In this document: piece after piece, positions 35,124 through 45,166 of the stretch
How the letters are laid out: each line of letters begins with the position of its first letter
How positions within the stretch are numbered: the first letter of the stretch is position 1
Assembly: GCA_018365455.1 (NCBI GenBank)
Contig: JAGZJZ010000027.1
Span: 22,077-86,076 of the forward strand
Origin: Clostridiales bacterium
GTDB taxonomy: Bacteria > Bacillota > Clostridia > Lachnospirales > Lachnospiraceae
DNA: 64,000 bases
Reading direction: 5' to 3'
Notes under the pieces: model-generated
Database searches by the model: none
What the model was told of the DNA's origin: nothing
Seen by the model: only the letters and a program-made list of their open reading frames with translations
Made by a program: the position numbers and the translations under genes

Positions 35124-35280
35124 GGCCATGTAATTTCACGACAATATTTCAAGTTCTTTACCATCCACACGGTCATAGAATCTAAAAAATACCATGCCAA
35201 TACCTAAAATCTCCATATTTTAAAAAAATATAAAAATGCTAAAATTAAATCATCAAAAAGAAAGAAGGTATGAGGGTGTT

Positions 35281-35736
35281 ATGGTTGCAGTAAAAACAAG
35301 AAATGTTGCCGCAAAGTCTTCCGGATCGCGAAGTCATTTTAAAAAGTATTGGCCGTATTACGTGATGATGCTTCCAGGAATTATTTATCTGATTATGTTT
35401 AAATATATTCCGATGATGGGGAGTGTTATTGCATTCAAAGATTACTCGGCCTATAAAGGGATCTGGGAAAGCGCATGGTGCGGATTGGAAAATTTCAAAA
35501 AATTGTTTGTTTACCCGGATTTTTACAAGATACTTCGGAATACGATTGTGCTGGGTTTATTGAAAATATGTTTGACATTTCCGATTCCAGTTATTCTGGC
35601 ACTGATGCTGAACGAACTTCGGAATGCAAAGATTAAGAAAGGAATCCAAACAATTATTTGTATCCCCTATTTTGTATCATGGGTTGTTGTTGGAGGTCTG
35701 GTATTTGATATGGGCTGTGGTAATGAAAGTTCGTAA
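35281..35736 (+). pseudogene. Truncated ABC permease (LplB-like), N-terminal half
   Basis: The frame starts well (GAGGG ribosome site, MVAVKTR) and gives a normal LplB-type polysaccharide permease start: YWPYYVMMLPGIIYLIMFKYIPMMGSVIAFKDY, then LALMLNELRNAKIKKGIQT and SWVVVGGLVFDM. After that it breaks into GCGNESS and a stop, about 150 residues short of the usual 300 and without the EAA loop. The end overlaps the start of the next fragment. Confidence 0.8.
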
Positions 35737-35971
35737 GAGAGCATCACATGTGCGGGAGTCTGCAAAAGACAGGGTTTTCGGGATTTTAATCACAATAATA
35801 TTGGTTTCGTTTGCAGTTATTACAGCCATTCCACTTATTTCGGAACTTGCGATTTCCCTTAGTTCAAAGACTGCGTCACAGATGAATCTTATCAATCTGC
35901 TGCCGGTAGAATTTACGTTTGACTCATGGAATTATCTTCTGGGCAAATCCTGGTGCAGAAATTGCTGGTAG
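35723..35971 (+). pseudogene. Truncated ABC permease (YtcP/LplC-like), N-terminal part
   Basis: From ATG 35723 the frame reads MKVRKRAS..., a first membrane helix (FGILITIILVSFAVITAIPLI) and SLSSKTASQMNLINLLPVEFTFDSWNYLLGK. This is the usual start of the second LplC-type permease. It breaks at 35939-35947 (CTGGGCAAA) where inverted sequence begins, and a stop follows after SWCRNCW. Five of the six helices are missing. Confidence 0.78.
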
Positions 35972-36226
35972 TATAGCGATTTGTGGTTTTACACCTGTTC
36001 CAGAATAAATATTCTCAGCATAGTTGTAGCACTCCTGTGGAAGATGTTCCCATACCCCTACAACCCCTGAGTTAATCTTTCCATCCCATGCGGACTTGTC
36101 ATTCAACAGGGTCTCTGGATCAAGCAGACCCTCTGCATATAATTCTGACATCCAATCCAGGCAATCTTTCATATTCTGAGTTACTGCGGAATATGTTAGT
36201 TCGCCGTCATAAATATCCCATGTGGG
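35939..36226 (-). pseudogene. Internal fragment of an LplA-type substrate-binding protein, inverted
   Basis: On the minus strand the fragment reads WDIYDGELTYSAVTQNMKDC, then MSELYAEGLLDPETLL, AWDGKINSGVVGVW and ILPAISAPGFAQ. This is the middle of an extracellular polysaccharide-binding protein that normally accompanies LplB/LplC permeases. Both ends are cut: no signal peptide, no C-terminus. It lies inverted between the permease scrap and the GH1 scrap, with short shared sequences at both joints. Confidence 0.75.
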
Positions 36227-37197
36227 CCTACAACGAAGGTGGGTGGGAGAACCCACAGATTATAAATGAATTTACAGAATATGCGAAGAGGGTGATTGAT
36301 GCGCTTTCCGATAAAGTGCGATACTGGATGACTTTTAATGAACCTGCATGCTTCATTGGATTTGGTTACTTTGAAGGACGGCAAGCGCCGTTTAAGATCA
36401 ATCGTATGAGCGAAGAGCAGAAATTCCGTGATTTGGCGCAAATTAGCAAAAATGTCTTGCTTTGCCATGGTCATGGTGTGCAGCTGATTAGAGAACGCTC
36501 TAAACTGGCAGACCCACAGATTGGATTTGCGTTGAATGCGAGAAACTTTGTGGCTTATGATGAAACGGAAGCCGGAATTGAAAAAGCAAGAAGTGAGATG
36601 TTTGATATTGAGAAGGGATTTTCTATGGCTGCAAATTGGTGGGCGGATCCGATGGTACTTGGAAAGGCACCCAAATATCTAGATAAGATACTTTCAAAGG
36701 AAGAATTGAAATTTATCAGCCAGCCATTGGATTACTTTGGTTATAATGTGTATTTTGCAAACAATTACAATGCAGATGCGGAAGCGCCGGACTTGGGATG
36801 GCCTGGTATGCCACGTACACAAATGGGGTGGGGAATCACACCGAAAGTGCTCTACTGGTCACCGAAGTTCCTCCATGAACGTTATAACCTTCCGATTCTC
36901 ATCACAGAAAATGGTATGTCCAATCTAGACTTTGTAATGAGAGATGGAAAGGTGCATGATCCACAGCGGATTGATTATATGTACCAGTATCTGAGTGCAT
37001 TGCATCAGGTGATGGAAGCCGGTATACCGGTAATTGGCTATACGGCATGGTCTATTATGGATAACTTTGAGTGGGCAGAGGGCTGTGACCCGCGGTTTGG
37101 TCTGATCTATGTTGATTACAGAACACTGGAAAGAATACCGAAAGATTCTTTTTACTGGTATCAGAGAGTCATCCAGAATGGCGGCTTAGAAGATTAA
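36217..37197 (+). pseudogene. GH1 glycosidase lacking its N-terminus
   Basis: From PMWAYNEGGWENPQI onward this is a GH1 enzyme with acid/base in MTFNEPACF and nucleophile in ITENGMSNLD, running to the normal C-terminus (WSIMDNFEWAEGCDPRFGLIYVDY). The first about 110 residues, including the GAATAS...QVEG start, are missing. The open frame extends upstream to 36088 only through antisense of the binding-protein scrap, so that part is not real protein. Without the first barrel strands it should be inactive. It is clearly different from the intact GH1 at 24891-26207. Confidence 0.8.
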
Positions 37198-37350
37198 GAC
37201 AGTTGAAAGGGCAAAACAGGAAATGGAATGCCTGCAATCGGCCCGATGTTCAAATCCGAAATGGTGTTTGCCATGTTACGGGTGGAGTTTATGAATTTTG
37301 GTATCATAGTTGAGATTAACAATGTGGCAGCAGCGTTATTTTATTTTTAT
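37198..37350. other. Unassigned spacer after the gene mosaic
   Basis: One forward frame (37213 to about 37370) stays open and reads GMPAIGPMFKSEMVFAMLRVEFMN..., but has no ribosome site or family I can name. It may be another scrap of the rearranged locus. Together with the terminator and promoter downstream it fills the 377 bp between the GH1 scrap and the giant gene. Confidence 0.3.
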
Positions 37351-37388
37351 AGCATCCATGAACAATTATAGTTTATGGATGCTTTTTT
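37351..37388 (+). terminator. Rho-independent terminator
   Basis: AGCATCCAT (37351-37359) and ATGGATGCT (37375-37383) form a 9-bp stem followed by TTTTTT. It insulates the giant gene from the broken genes upstream. Confidence 0.85.
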
Positions 37389-37474
37389 ACGTTAATTGCA
37401 CAGACATCATCCAGCCTGTAAAAAAAATCCCCCTAAACAAGTAAAATCCTTCCTCACGCTTTAAAACAAATGCT

Positions 37475-37483
37475 TGCTATAAT
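37475..37483 (+). promoter_or_regulatory. Extended -10 promoter of the giant surface-enzyme gene
   Basis: TGC-TATAAT (37475-37483) is an extended -10 element 92 bp upstream of the ATG at 37575. The -35 region is weak, fitting activator control. Confidence 0.55.
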
Positions 37484-37574
37484 GTGATTATATAAAGTTT
37501 CCGGAATCAGATAGTATGAAGTACCCTGAGAAATCAGTCTTAAAAACGGAAACTTCAAAGAAGGAGGAATAAGG

Positions 37575-40500
37575 ATGAAGAAAAAGATTTATGGTCTAAA
37601 ACGCTGGCTCGCTTTGACGCTGGCAGGCTCGTTAGTCTGTACCCTGGTACCGAACATGGACACACGGGCAGCGGCTCCCGGGACAAACGCGGAGGCGGGT
37701 GCCGCGGCGCAGGGTTCGGCAGAGGAACCCTGGATTGCGTCACCCTATGTGAATGAGAAAGGAGAGGTAGTAGAAGGACTGGAAAATGCAGTAAACGGAA
37801 AACGCCACTGGCTGGAAACGGATGAATCCCTCCCGGTTGCGGTTACAGAAGATGGCAGCAGCATTACCATTGGAAATGGCATCATAGAGCGCCGCTTTCA
37901 GCTTCCCCAGGAGGGCGGAACAGAATTTTATACAGACAGCTACAAGAATCTGTATATCGACAAAGAGATGACAGACGGGGAAGATGTGCTTCCGGAAGTC
38001 TATCTGGGACTGTATGACAAGCCTTACCGGGAAGTATACAGTGATGAAGGGATCAAGATACACCGGGATTCAATTGCTTCGGCAGACAATACGATTGAGA
38101 TTCCGGACAGCAGTATCAAGGTAACCCCGGATTACTACTATGTAGGCGGAACCAAAAATAGTAACACCTTTGTGTTTGACGGATATACAATCAGCGACAG
38201 TTGTGAAAAACCGTTTGAATGGACTTCAAATGAAATTTTCGGAGACCCGGCGGCAAAGGAATGGCCGCCCAAAGGAAAGCATCTGGAGTTTCTTTTCTCG
38301 GCTCCACAATCTTTCCCGGAAGTCTATCAGGGAATCAAAATTAAAATCATTTACGAAATGTATGACAATATCCCAGCTATGAAAAAGCGGGTGGAGATCG
38401 TAAATGAAGGGGACAGCCAGATCATGATCGGACGACTGGCACCGGAAGTCATGAAGGGAAATACAAACATGGATGACCTGCTGGCACTGGAGACTACTTA
38501 CACCTGCGGCGACCAGAGTACACTTCCCATTAACCGTCCGCTTCCCTGCAAATGTGATCTGGAAAAGGAAGGAAGTCCCTTCCTGGAGCTGAAGGATATC
38601 ACCCACACCTGCTATGAGGTGGGACCGGCATATGAGCTGGCTAAGGGCGAATCCATGGTAGGGTTTGACACCTATGAATTTGTCCACAGTACCTATTGGT
38701 TTGAACTGAAAATGCGGGAACGTCTTGGCATTTACCGCACCCTGTTTCCATGGATCACAGACAACCCGCTGACCCATCATAATACAGGCAGACTTACGAA
38801 AGAAGTGATAGATCAGGCGGCAGAAGCAGAGTTTGAAATGATCATTCAGTCTTACAGTGCTCCGGATGAATCCAAACAGATGCTGGCAAGAGACCAGGCG
38901 ACTCTGGATAAGTACAAAGAACTGGTGGATTACGCACACAGCAAGGGAATTGCAATTGGTATCTACCAGGCTCAGTATACGAGAGGGCAGTACAGCCAGT
39001 CCAAAGAGTACGGTACGAATGCGGAAGGACAATGGGGCGCTTCCATGTGCCTGGCATCCGCAGCATTCGATGATTACTGGGATAACTTCAAAAACTTTGT
39101 TACATATACCGGTCTGGACTGTGTAGAGATAGACGGTACCTATCCCGGCAATTATTGTAATTGCGGCGAACAGCATGTAAACAAGGATAGAGAAACAGAC
39201 CCGGCTAATCCGCAAGATACGGATACCGGAAAAGCATCAAAGTATAAGTTCCATAACGGCGTATTTGATTCCCAGGTAAAGCAGTGGGAAAATGGTGTCC
39301 GCATGATGTGTGCAGAGTTTCGTGACATGGGCGTATTTGTAAAAGTGCCTGCATGGTATTACTTAAATGGTGCCAACAAATGCGGAATTGGATACGAAGA
39401 AGCAGCCTGGAGCCAGCCAAGGCAGGAGCAGCTGCTGTACGGGCGTCAGCTGATGCACAATGCTTCCTATGGACGTACCATGTCCATGAGCTGGTCCCAT
39501 GTACCGTTTGCAGAATACCATGGCGGCGGCGGAGATGCTGCATTCCAGCCATTTAAAGATAAGAAAGAAGATTATAACTGGGTTATTGCACAGAATATCG
39601 GAAACGGCGTAAACTCCGACTTCCGTGGGCCGGCACTGTTTGATGACGGCACACAGGATATCCTGAATAAATGGGTAGAGTTCTACAAGCGTTACCGTGG
39701 AATTGTAAATTCCGACATGGTTCATATCTCCCAGGCGGCTTATGACGCAGCAGGAACCAACAGGCAGCGGGGCGTGAAAATGGATGCATTATATCATGTC
39801 AATGCCATGAATGAGGGAGAAAAAGGACTTTTATGGGTATATAACCAGACAGATGAGAGCCGGACAGAAGTCATCAATGTACCCATGTATTATACCGGAC
39901 TTGCCCAAGGGCTGAATTATCCACCGGTACCGCTGAAGGACTCCCTTGGAAAAGATGTCCACAGATATGGCGCATATCCGCCGAACTACAGCTGGCTTCC
40001 CCAGTCTGAACCAAATTACAGACAGCCGGATGCAGTAGACGGAGATTACGGCCAGGCAGTATTTATGCGTGAAGGTGTCCAGGCGAAAGTATTATCCATC
40101 GATTCCAACGGTAATGCACAGCTGGAAGTAACCTTGCCGCCTATGAGTTTTACTTATTATAGTATCTATGATTCCACAGAAGCACCGGAAGTTACCCTGG
40201 AAGTTGGTAAGGTGACCGGGCTGGCAGCAAAGGACGCAACGGAAAATTCTGCAGTACTGAACTGGGACAAAGACGTTACCTTTAAGATGACGGAAAACGG
40301 AACAGTGATTGATAAACCGGCAGTTACCGTAGACAGCTATATGGTTTACCGGGATGGTAAACTGATTGCCCAGACCATGGAGAATACCTATCAGGATACT
40401 TCCCTGGAAGAGCAGAAGAACTATGTATACACCGTTAAAGCAGTAGCAAAAGGAGTGGAAGGAAGCTTAAGTGATCCTGTAACCGTAAATACATTAACCG

Positions 40501-43500
40501 ATGAAAATGCACCGGTGGTTACAAAAGCAGAGGCAAAAAGTGATACCTCCATTGAAATCCTGTTTAGCGAAAAAGTGGATGCCGAAACGGCAGGCAATCT
40601 TAAAAATTACAGCATTTCGGATGGCATCCAGATTAAAAATGTCCGGGTAGAAGATGCAAAAGTCACTCTGACCACGGACGCACTTTCCAGGCTGCAGCCG
40701 TATACCCTCAGGGTAGAGAATGTATGCGATGCATCCGGGGCAAAGAATCCTATGGAAGTGCATGAACAGAAACTGATCTATGGATACGTTGCCAAGTTTG
40801 GATTTGAAAAAGCGGGTAAAGGGCTGATCACGGATGCGTTTGGCAATTATACCGGAAAAGCCAATTATATGGAAACTTTGGATCAGACTTACGGATCTTC
40901 AGCCAGATTAAAGGAGGAAAAAACTTCTTACGGCAATCTGGGAAGCGGACTGTTAAAGGGAATGGACAACTATTCCATAAGCATGTGGTTTAAAACGGAT
41001 TCAGAGAAAAAGCAGACCCTCTTAAGCCAGGGACAGGAGGGAATTCCGTCAAATGACCTGACACTTGCAACCAGTAACGGCAGCCTGGACTTCCGTGCCA
41101 GCGACGCAGATGGCAAAGAAGTGGTATTAAAGGGTGGAACCATTCTTCCGGGTAAATGGAATCTGGCGGTGGCAGTAAGAGACGGACAGACATTTACACT
41201 TTATTTAAACGGAGAAGCGGTAGATACCAAGACAGCTGATATAGGGGTAAATGATACCCAGAATGCTTTGCTTGCCGGTGCCATGAGAAACAATGCCGGA
41301 GGTGACCGTGTGAATTATTTCAGCGGTGATATCAGCGAGATCTCCCTGTATAATGTTGCGCTTCAGCAGTCAGAAGCCACACTTCTGAATGAATCGGGAT
41401 TTGCTTCGTTCAGTGCAGCAGCAGATTCGGCACTGTCATTGGATCAGGATCTTTTCACAGAGGAAAGTTTCAGGCCTCTTGGAGAAATTCTTGCCGAAAT
41501 GGGCAGTATGGATCCGGAGAGCATGATGCCGTCCGAGATAGTGGATATTAAAAAACGTCTGCAGGCAGCGATGGATGGCTTACAGTTAAAAGACAGCAAT
41601 CAGTCATTAAAGGCACTCTATCATATGGATGAGGCGAAGGGCGATGTCATTGCCAATGCCGTGCAGGGGTATGATGCCAGGTTTATAAACGGACAGTATA
41701 TGCGTATGGGAACTCCATTCGGGCGGGGTGCTTATATGTATGAAAAGAACCAGAACTATATATCCCTTGCGGATTCCCCAATTGCAGGGATGGATAACTT
41801 TACCGTGAACGGCTGGTTTAAACCCCAGTTATATTTAGACAATGAAGTGACGGATACCGAAGATGACTTTACCCATGTGAGAGGCACCCCCAAACAGGTA
41901 CTCTTAGCGGATAAGGGCGGAAATCTGGTACTTTCTCTCCAGCAGAGAAAACTGGTGCTGGAAATCTCAGACGGAACAAAGACAGAAACGCTTAAGGCTG
42001 ATCAGGAATTTGCAATGGAACAGGTGACCGGAGGCGAGTCCCGCCAGGCATGGAATCATTTCTCCGTTTTACGCAGCGGCGATACCTTTGCCCTGTACCT
42101 GAACGGAACAAAAATGGGAGAAGTATCTCTGACAGGTGTAACGATAGGAGATTCTCTGACCATAGGTGCGAAACTAAATGAAGAAAATGCCAGAGAACTG
42201 CAGTACAACGGTCTGGTGGATGAATTTGCTTTTTATGGCGCGGAACTGACAGAGGAAGAAATCGCAGCATCTGCAGAGGCAATTCCGTTCCGAAAATCAT
42301 CCAGGGAAAATATTGCACTGAAGAAAACTTTAAACAGTGACGGCATGACAGATCCAAACAGGCTGAATGACGGAAAGGTATTGGACTATGCCAGCAAGGA
42401 TACTCCATGGACCGCACGTTCAAGCGGCACATCCGAGAAGCTAAAATACCAGATTGATCTGGGAGCAGTATATGATATTGATACAATTTCCCTGACACAG
42501 TTCTTCCGTAACTATAATAATGAAGAATTGAGACGGTTCCGGGATGTAGTAATCCAGGTATCTACAACCAATGATTTTGCACCGGAAAATACGACTACAG
42601 TTCTGAACACCGACGCAGACAACAGCATGGGCTGCGGAGCAGGTACGGACCAGACCTTCTTCAGCTTTGAACTGGGCAATGATTTTATTCTGGATAAACC
42701 GGCAGCAGGACGATATGTGCGTCTGCTTAGCAGCGGATTTTACGGACTAAGCGGCAGCTATTCCGGATATGTGAATGTGTCAGAACTGGAGGTCTATGGA
42801 ACAAAGGCACCTTCCGAACCGGAACTTAAGGTTTCTACAGAAGAGGTGGAATTAAAGGTTGTGGGAGACCGGGAATTTGCAAAAGTATCCACTGATCCCG
42901 ACACCAACCTTTCAGATATCATAATCAAATCTGAAAATGAGGAAATCGCATCTGTAAGCTGGAGCAAAGGAGATGGCCTTCAGATCAATGGCTTAAGCCG
43001 AGGAGACACGGATATAACATTGACACATCCAAGAAACACAACACTGACAAAAGTGATTCACGTAACCGTTGACGGTCTGGAACCGGCAGCAGTGGTAAAT
43101 GATGATGACCCGGCAATTACCTATACCGGAAGTTTCACTTACTACAACGGCAGAGGCGGCGACCCGGATGGAGTGACCGAATATAACCGGGATATCCATT
43201 ATGGAAACAAGACAGGAGATGCAGCGGAATATACCTTTACCGGAACCGGAATAGACGTGATTACAACGGTCAATACCGATGGATGCATCCTGGGCGTAAC
43301 CATAGACGGAGAGGTACAGCCGGATGTAAATACGCTGATTCCAAATGAGAAATATTTTAAACGGGCAAACCAGATGTGTGTATTCAGTAAAACGGATCTG
43401 CCTTATGGCGAGCATACCATTCGTCTGGAAAACAAAGGTGGAAATATTACCGTAGATGCTCTGCGTACCTATGCGGATGCGAATCAGGATGTGGATAAAG

Positions 43501-45056
43501 ATTCATTACAGCAGTTGCTGGAAATCTCAGAAGCTTATATTCCTGATGCTTATACTGAAGAGAGCTTTGCAGTACTGAAAGCAGCTATTACAGAGGCAAA
43601 AGCAGTATTTGATAATGAGTTTGCCAGCCAGGATGATGTGGATAAACAGGTAGAGAAGCTGCAGGCAGCAATCGACCAGCTGCAAAGCATTCTGGCGGAC
43701 CTGACCCGTTTACAATCCTTATATAATGCAGTTTCACAGATGGATATGAGCATCTATACCGAAGACAGCACAGCAGCGTTAAATACTGCAATGGAACAGG
43801 CAGCCACTGTTCTGGAGAAAGAAAATGCCACAAAGGCAGAAGCAGCAGAAGCGGAATCCGGATTACTGGTAGCACTTGCCGGACTGGAAAAAATCGTTAC
43901 AGAACCAGAGCCGGAAACGGATAAATCCCTGGCGAAGGCCCTGTATCAAGCTTATAAAGAACTGGATCTGTCCGGTTACACAGAGGAAAGTGCAGCGGTA
44001 TTTACGGAAGCATTAGATGCATTGCAGAGCATCATTGAGAAAGAAGATGCATCCCAGGAAGAAGTGGATAATGCCACAGCAAATCTTCTGTCCGCAGCAA
44101 CATCACTTGTGATATTGCCAACTGACCCGGAAGAACCGGAGATCAAGGTAGATTTCTCCATACTGAATATTCTGTACAATGCTTATGCAGAAATAGATAC
44201 CATCAAATATACAAAAGAAACGGCAGATGCTTTCCTTGGGGCACTTCAGCATGCAGGGGATGTATTGAATAACCCGGAAGCAGACCAGGCATCCGTTGAT
44301 GCGGCAGCAGCAGCACTTGCAAAAGCAGCGGCAGAACTGACCGAAGAGCCTGCAAAACCGGAAGAACCGGTGATCACAACAGATACGTCCACTCTGAAGG
44401 TACTTTACAATGCCTATGCAGGACTGGACACCGGAAAATACACAGATGCCAGCGCAAAGGCATTGAAAGACGCAGTTGCTTTGGCAGGGTCTGTCTTAAA
44501 CAACACAAAGGCAGCCCAGGAGCAGATCGACCAGGCGGCATCCCGATTAATGGCTGCGGCAACCGGTCTGGAATTAAAAACGGCAGAAGCCCCCAATCCG
44601 CCCAAACCGGAAGCACCGGCACTGAAAAAGGGACAGATACTCACTTACAAGGGACTTAAGTATAAAGTAACGAATCCAACACCGGGCAAAGCAACCGTAT
44701 TGGTAGCAGGCGCTTCCAACCGGAATGTGAAGAAAGTGACGGTACCTTCTGCGGTAACGTTAAAAGGAGTAAAATGCAAGGTAACCAAGATCGGGCAGAA
44801 ATCCTTTAAGGGTTACAAAAAGCTGGAGCAGATTAGCATTGGTGCAAATGTGACGGCCATTGGGCAGCAGGCATTCTATGGAGACAGCAGGCTGACATAC
44901 ATCAACATTAAGTCAAAGGTACTGACCAATGCATACAGCAAATCCCTCAAAGGAATTTCTGCAAAAGCTAAGATTAACGTTCCTGATTCAAAAATAAATG
45001 CATACAAGAAAATATTTAAGAACCGGGGACAGAAGAGCAGTGTTGTAATTAAGTAA
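37575..45056 (+). CDS. Giant secreted multimodular glycoside hydrolase-like protein (2493 aa)
   Basis: It starts after AAGGAGG with a signal peptide ending near DTRAAA (residues 1-32). Residues about 50-870 form a beta-sandwich followed by a TIM barrel resembling the GH27/GH31/GH36 type: GLDCVEIDGTYPG (Asp515, Glu518, Asp520) and VFVKVPAWYY. I cannot assign a CAZy family. Then come Fn3 (about 878-976), an SbsA-like Ig domain (977-1070), LamG (1070-1276), LamG (1345-1565), F5/8 type C (1575-1742), an Ig-like domain (1749-1835), a CBM-like domain (1836-1966), about five FIVAR modules (1972-2336) and a BspA-like LRR_5 end (2350-2493). There is no LPXTG. It probably degrades a complex host or plant glycan outside the cell, feeding the ABC system downstream. 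Confidence 0.85.
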   Translation: MKKKIYGLKRWLALTLAGSLVCTLVPNMDTRAAAPGTNAEAGAAAQGSAEEPWIASPYVNEKGEVVEGLENAVNGKRHWLETDESLPVAVTEDGSSITIGNGIIERRFQLPQEGGTEFYTDSYKNLYIDKEMTDGEDVLPEVYLGLYDKPYREVYSDEGIKIHRDSIASADNTIEIPDSSIKVTPDYYYVGGTKNSNTFVFDGYTISDSCEKPFEWTSNEIFGDPAAKEWPPKGKHLEFLFSAPQSFPEVYQGIKIKIIYEMYDNIPAMKKRVEIVNEGDSQIMIGRLAPEVMKGNTNMDDLLALETTYTCGDQSTLPINRPLPCKCDLEKEGSPFLELKDITHTCYEVGPAYELAKGESMVGFDTYEFVHSTYWFELKMRERLGIYRTLFPWITDNPLTHHNTGRLTKEVIDQAAEAEFEMIIQSYSAPDESKQMLARDQATLDKYKELVDYAHSKGIAIGIYQAQYTRGQYSQSKEYGTNAEGQWGASMCLASAAFDDYWDNFKNFVTYTGLDCVEIDGTYPGNYCNCGEQHVNKDRETDPANPQDTDTGKASKYKFHNGVFDSQVKQWENGVRMMCAEFRDMGVFVKVPAWYYLNGANKCGIGYEEAAWSQPRQEQLLYGRQLMHNASYGRTMSMSWSHVPFAEYHGGGGDAAFQPFKDKKEDYNWVIAQNIGNGVNSDFRGPALFDDGTQDILNKWVEFYKRYRGIVNSDMVHISQAAYDAAGTNRQRGVKMDALYHVNAMNEGEKGLLWVYNQTDESRTEVINVPMYYTGLAQGLNYPPVPLKDSLGKDVHRYGAYPPNYSWLPQSEPNYRQPDAVDGDYGQAVFMREGVQAKVLSIDSNGNAQLEVTLPPMSFTYYSIYDSTEAPEVTLEVGKVTGLAAKDATENSAVLNWDKDVTFKMTENGTVIDKPAVTVDSYMVYRDGKLIAQTMENTYQDTSLEEQKNYVYTVKAVAKGVEGSLSDPVTVNTLTDENAPVVTKAEAKSDTSIEILFSEKVDAETAGNLKNYSISDGIQIKNVRVEDAKVTLTTDALSRLQPYTLRVENVCDASGAKNPMEVHEQKLIYGYVAKFGFEKAGKGLITDAFGNYTGKANYMETLDQTYGSSARLKEEKTSYGNLGSGLLKGMDNYSISMWFKTDSEKKQTLLSQGQEGIPSNDLTLATSNGSLDFRASDADGKEVVLKGGTILPGKWNLAVAVRDGQTFTLYLNGEAVDTKTADIGVNDTQNALLAGAMRNNAGGDRVNYFSGDISEISLYNVALQQSEATLLNESGFASFSAAADSALSLDQDLFTEESFRPLGEILAEMGSMDPESMMPSEIVDIKKRLQAAMDGLQLKDSNQSLKALYHMDEAKGDVIANAVQGYDARFINGQYMRMGTPFGRGAYMYEKNQNYISLADSPIAGMDNFTVNGWFKPQLYLDNEVTDTEDDFTHVRGTPKQVLLADKGGNLVLSLQQRKLVLEISDGTKTETLKADQEFAMEQVTGGESRQAWNHFSVLRSGDTFALYLNGTKMGEVSLTGVTIGDSLTIGAKLNEENARELQYNGLVDEFAFYGAELTEEEIAASAEAIPFRKSSRENIALKKTLNSDGMTDPNRLNDGKVLDYASKDTPWTARSSGTSEKLKYQIDLGAVYDIDTISLTQFFRNYNNEELRRFRDVVIQVSTTNDFAPENTTTVLNTDADNSMGCGAGTDQTFFSFELGNDFILDKPAAGRYVRLLSSGFYGLSGSYSGYVNVSELEVYGTKAPSEPELKVSTEEVELKVVGDREFAKVSTDPDTNLSDIIIKSENEEIASVSWSKGDGLQINGLSRGDTDITLTHPRNTTLTKVIHVTVDGLEPAAVVNDDDPAITYTGSFTYYNGRGGDPDGVTEYNRDIHYGNKTGDAAEYTFTGTGIDVITTVNTDGCILGVTIDGEVQPDVNTLIPNEKYFKRANQMCVFSKTDLPYGEHTIRLENKGGNITVDALRTYADANQDVDKDSLQQLLEISEAYIPDAYTEESFAVLKAAITEAKAVFDNEFASQDDVDKQVEKLQAAIDQLQSILADLTRLQSLYNAVSQMDMSIYTEDSTAALNTAMEQAATVLEKENATKAEAAEAESGLLVALAGLEKIVTEPEPETDKSLAKALYQAYKELDLSGYTEESAAVFTEALDALQSIIEKEDASQEEVDNATANLLSAATSLVILPTDPEEPEIKVDFSILNILYNAYAEIDTIKYTKETADAFLGALQHAGDVLNNPEADQASVDAAAAALAKAAAELTEEPAKPEEPVITTDTSTLKVLYNAYAGLDTGKYTDASAKALKDAVALAGSVLNNTKAAQEQIDQAASRLMAAATGLELKTAEAPNPPKPEAPALKKGQILTYKGLKYKVTNPTPGKATVLVAGASNRNVKKVTVPSAVTLKGVKCKVTKIGQKSFKGYKKLEQISIGANVTAIGQQAFYGDSRLTYINIKSKVLTNAYSKSLKGISAKAKINVPDSKINAYKKIFKNRGQKSSVVIK
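43486..44580 (+). repeat. Array of about five FIVAR-coding repeats
   Basis: Repeats of roughly 200-230 bp encode helical modules recurring as L..LYNAY..(L/I)D...YT(E/D)xSAxAxxxAL..A..VL...A.Q..VD.A...L..A. Conservation is at protein level only. They place the catalytic and binding modules away from the C-terminal domain. Confidence 0.8.
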
Positions 45057-45166
45057 AAAAAATCCACCTATTCATGTCAACTCTGTGTATTCCTTAAAAG
45101 CAGGTTGGCTGATAGAATAAAGACATACCAAAACTACAGGAAATGGTGAAGGAGGAAATAATAATT

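Noticed and set aside
36088..36216. In-frame N-terminal extension of the GH1 scrap
   Set aside because: It is the antisense of a recognisable binding-protein fragment, so the GH1 gene really begins at the joint near 36217.
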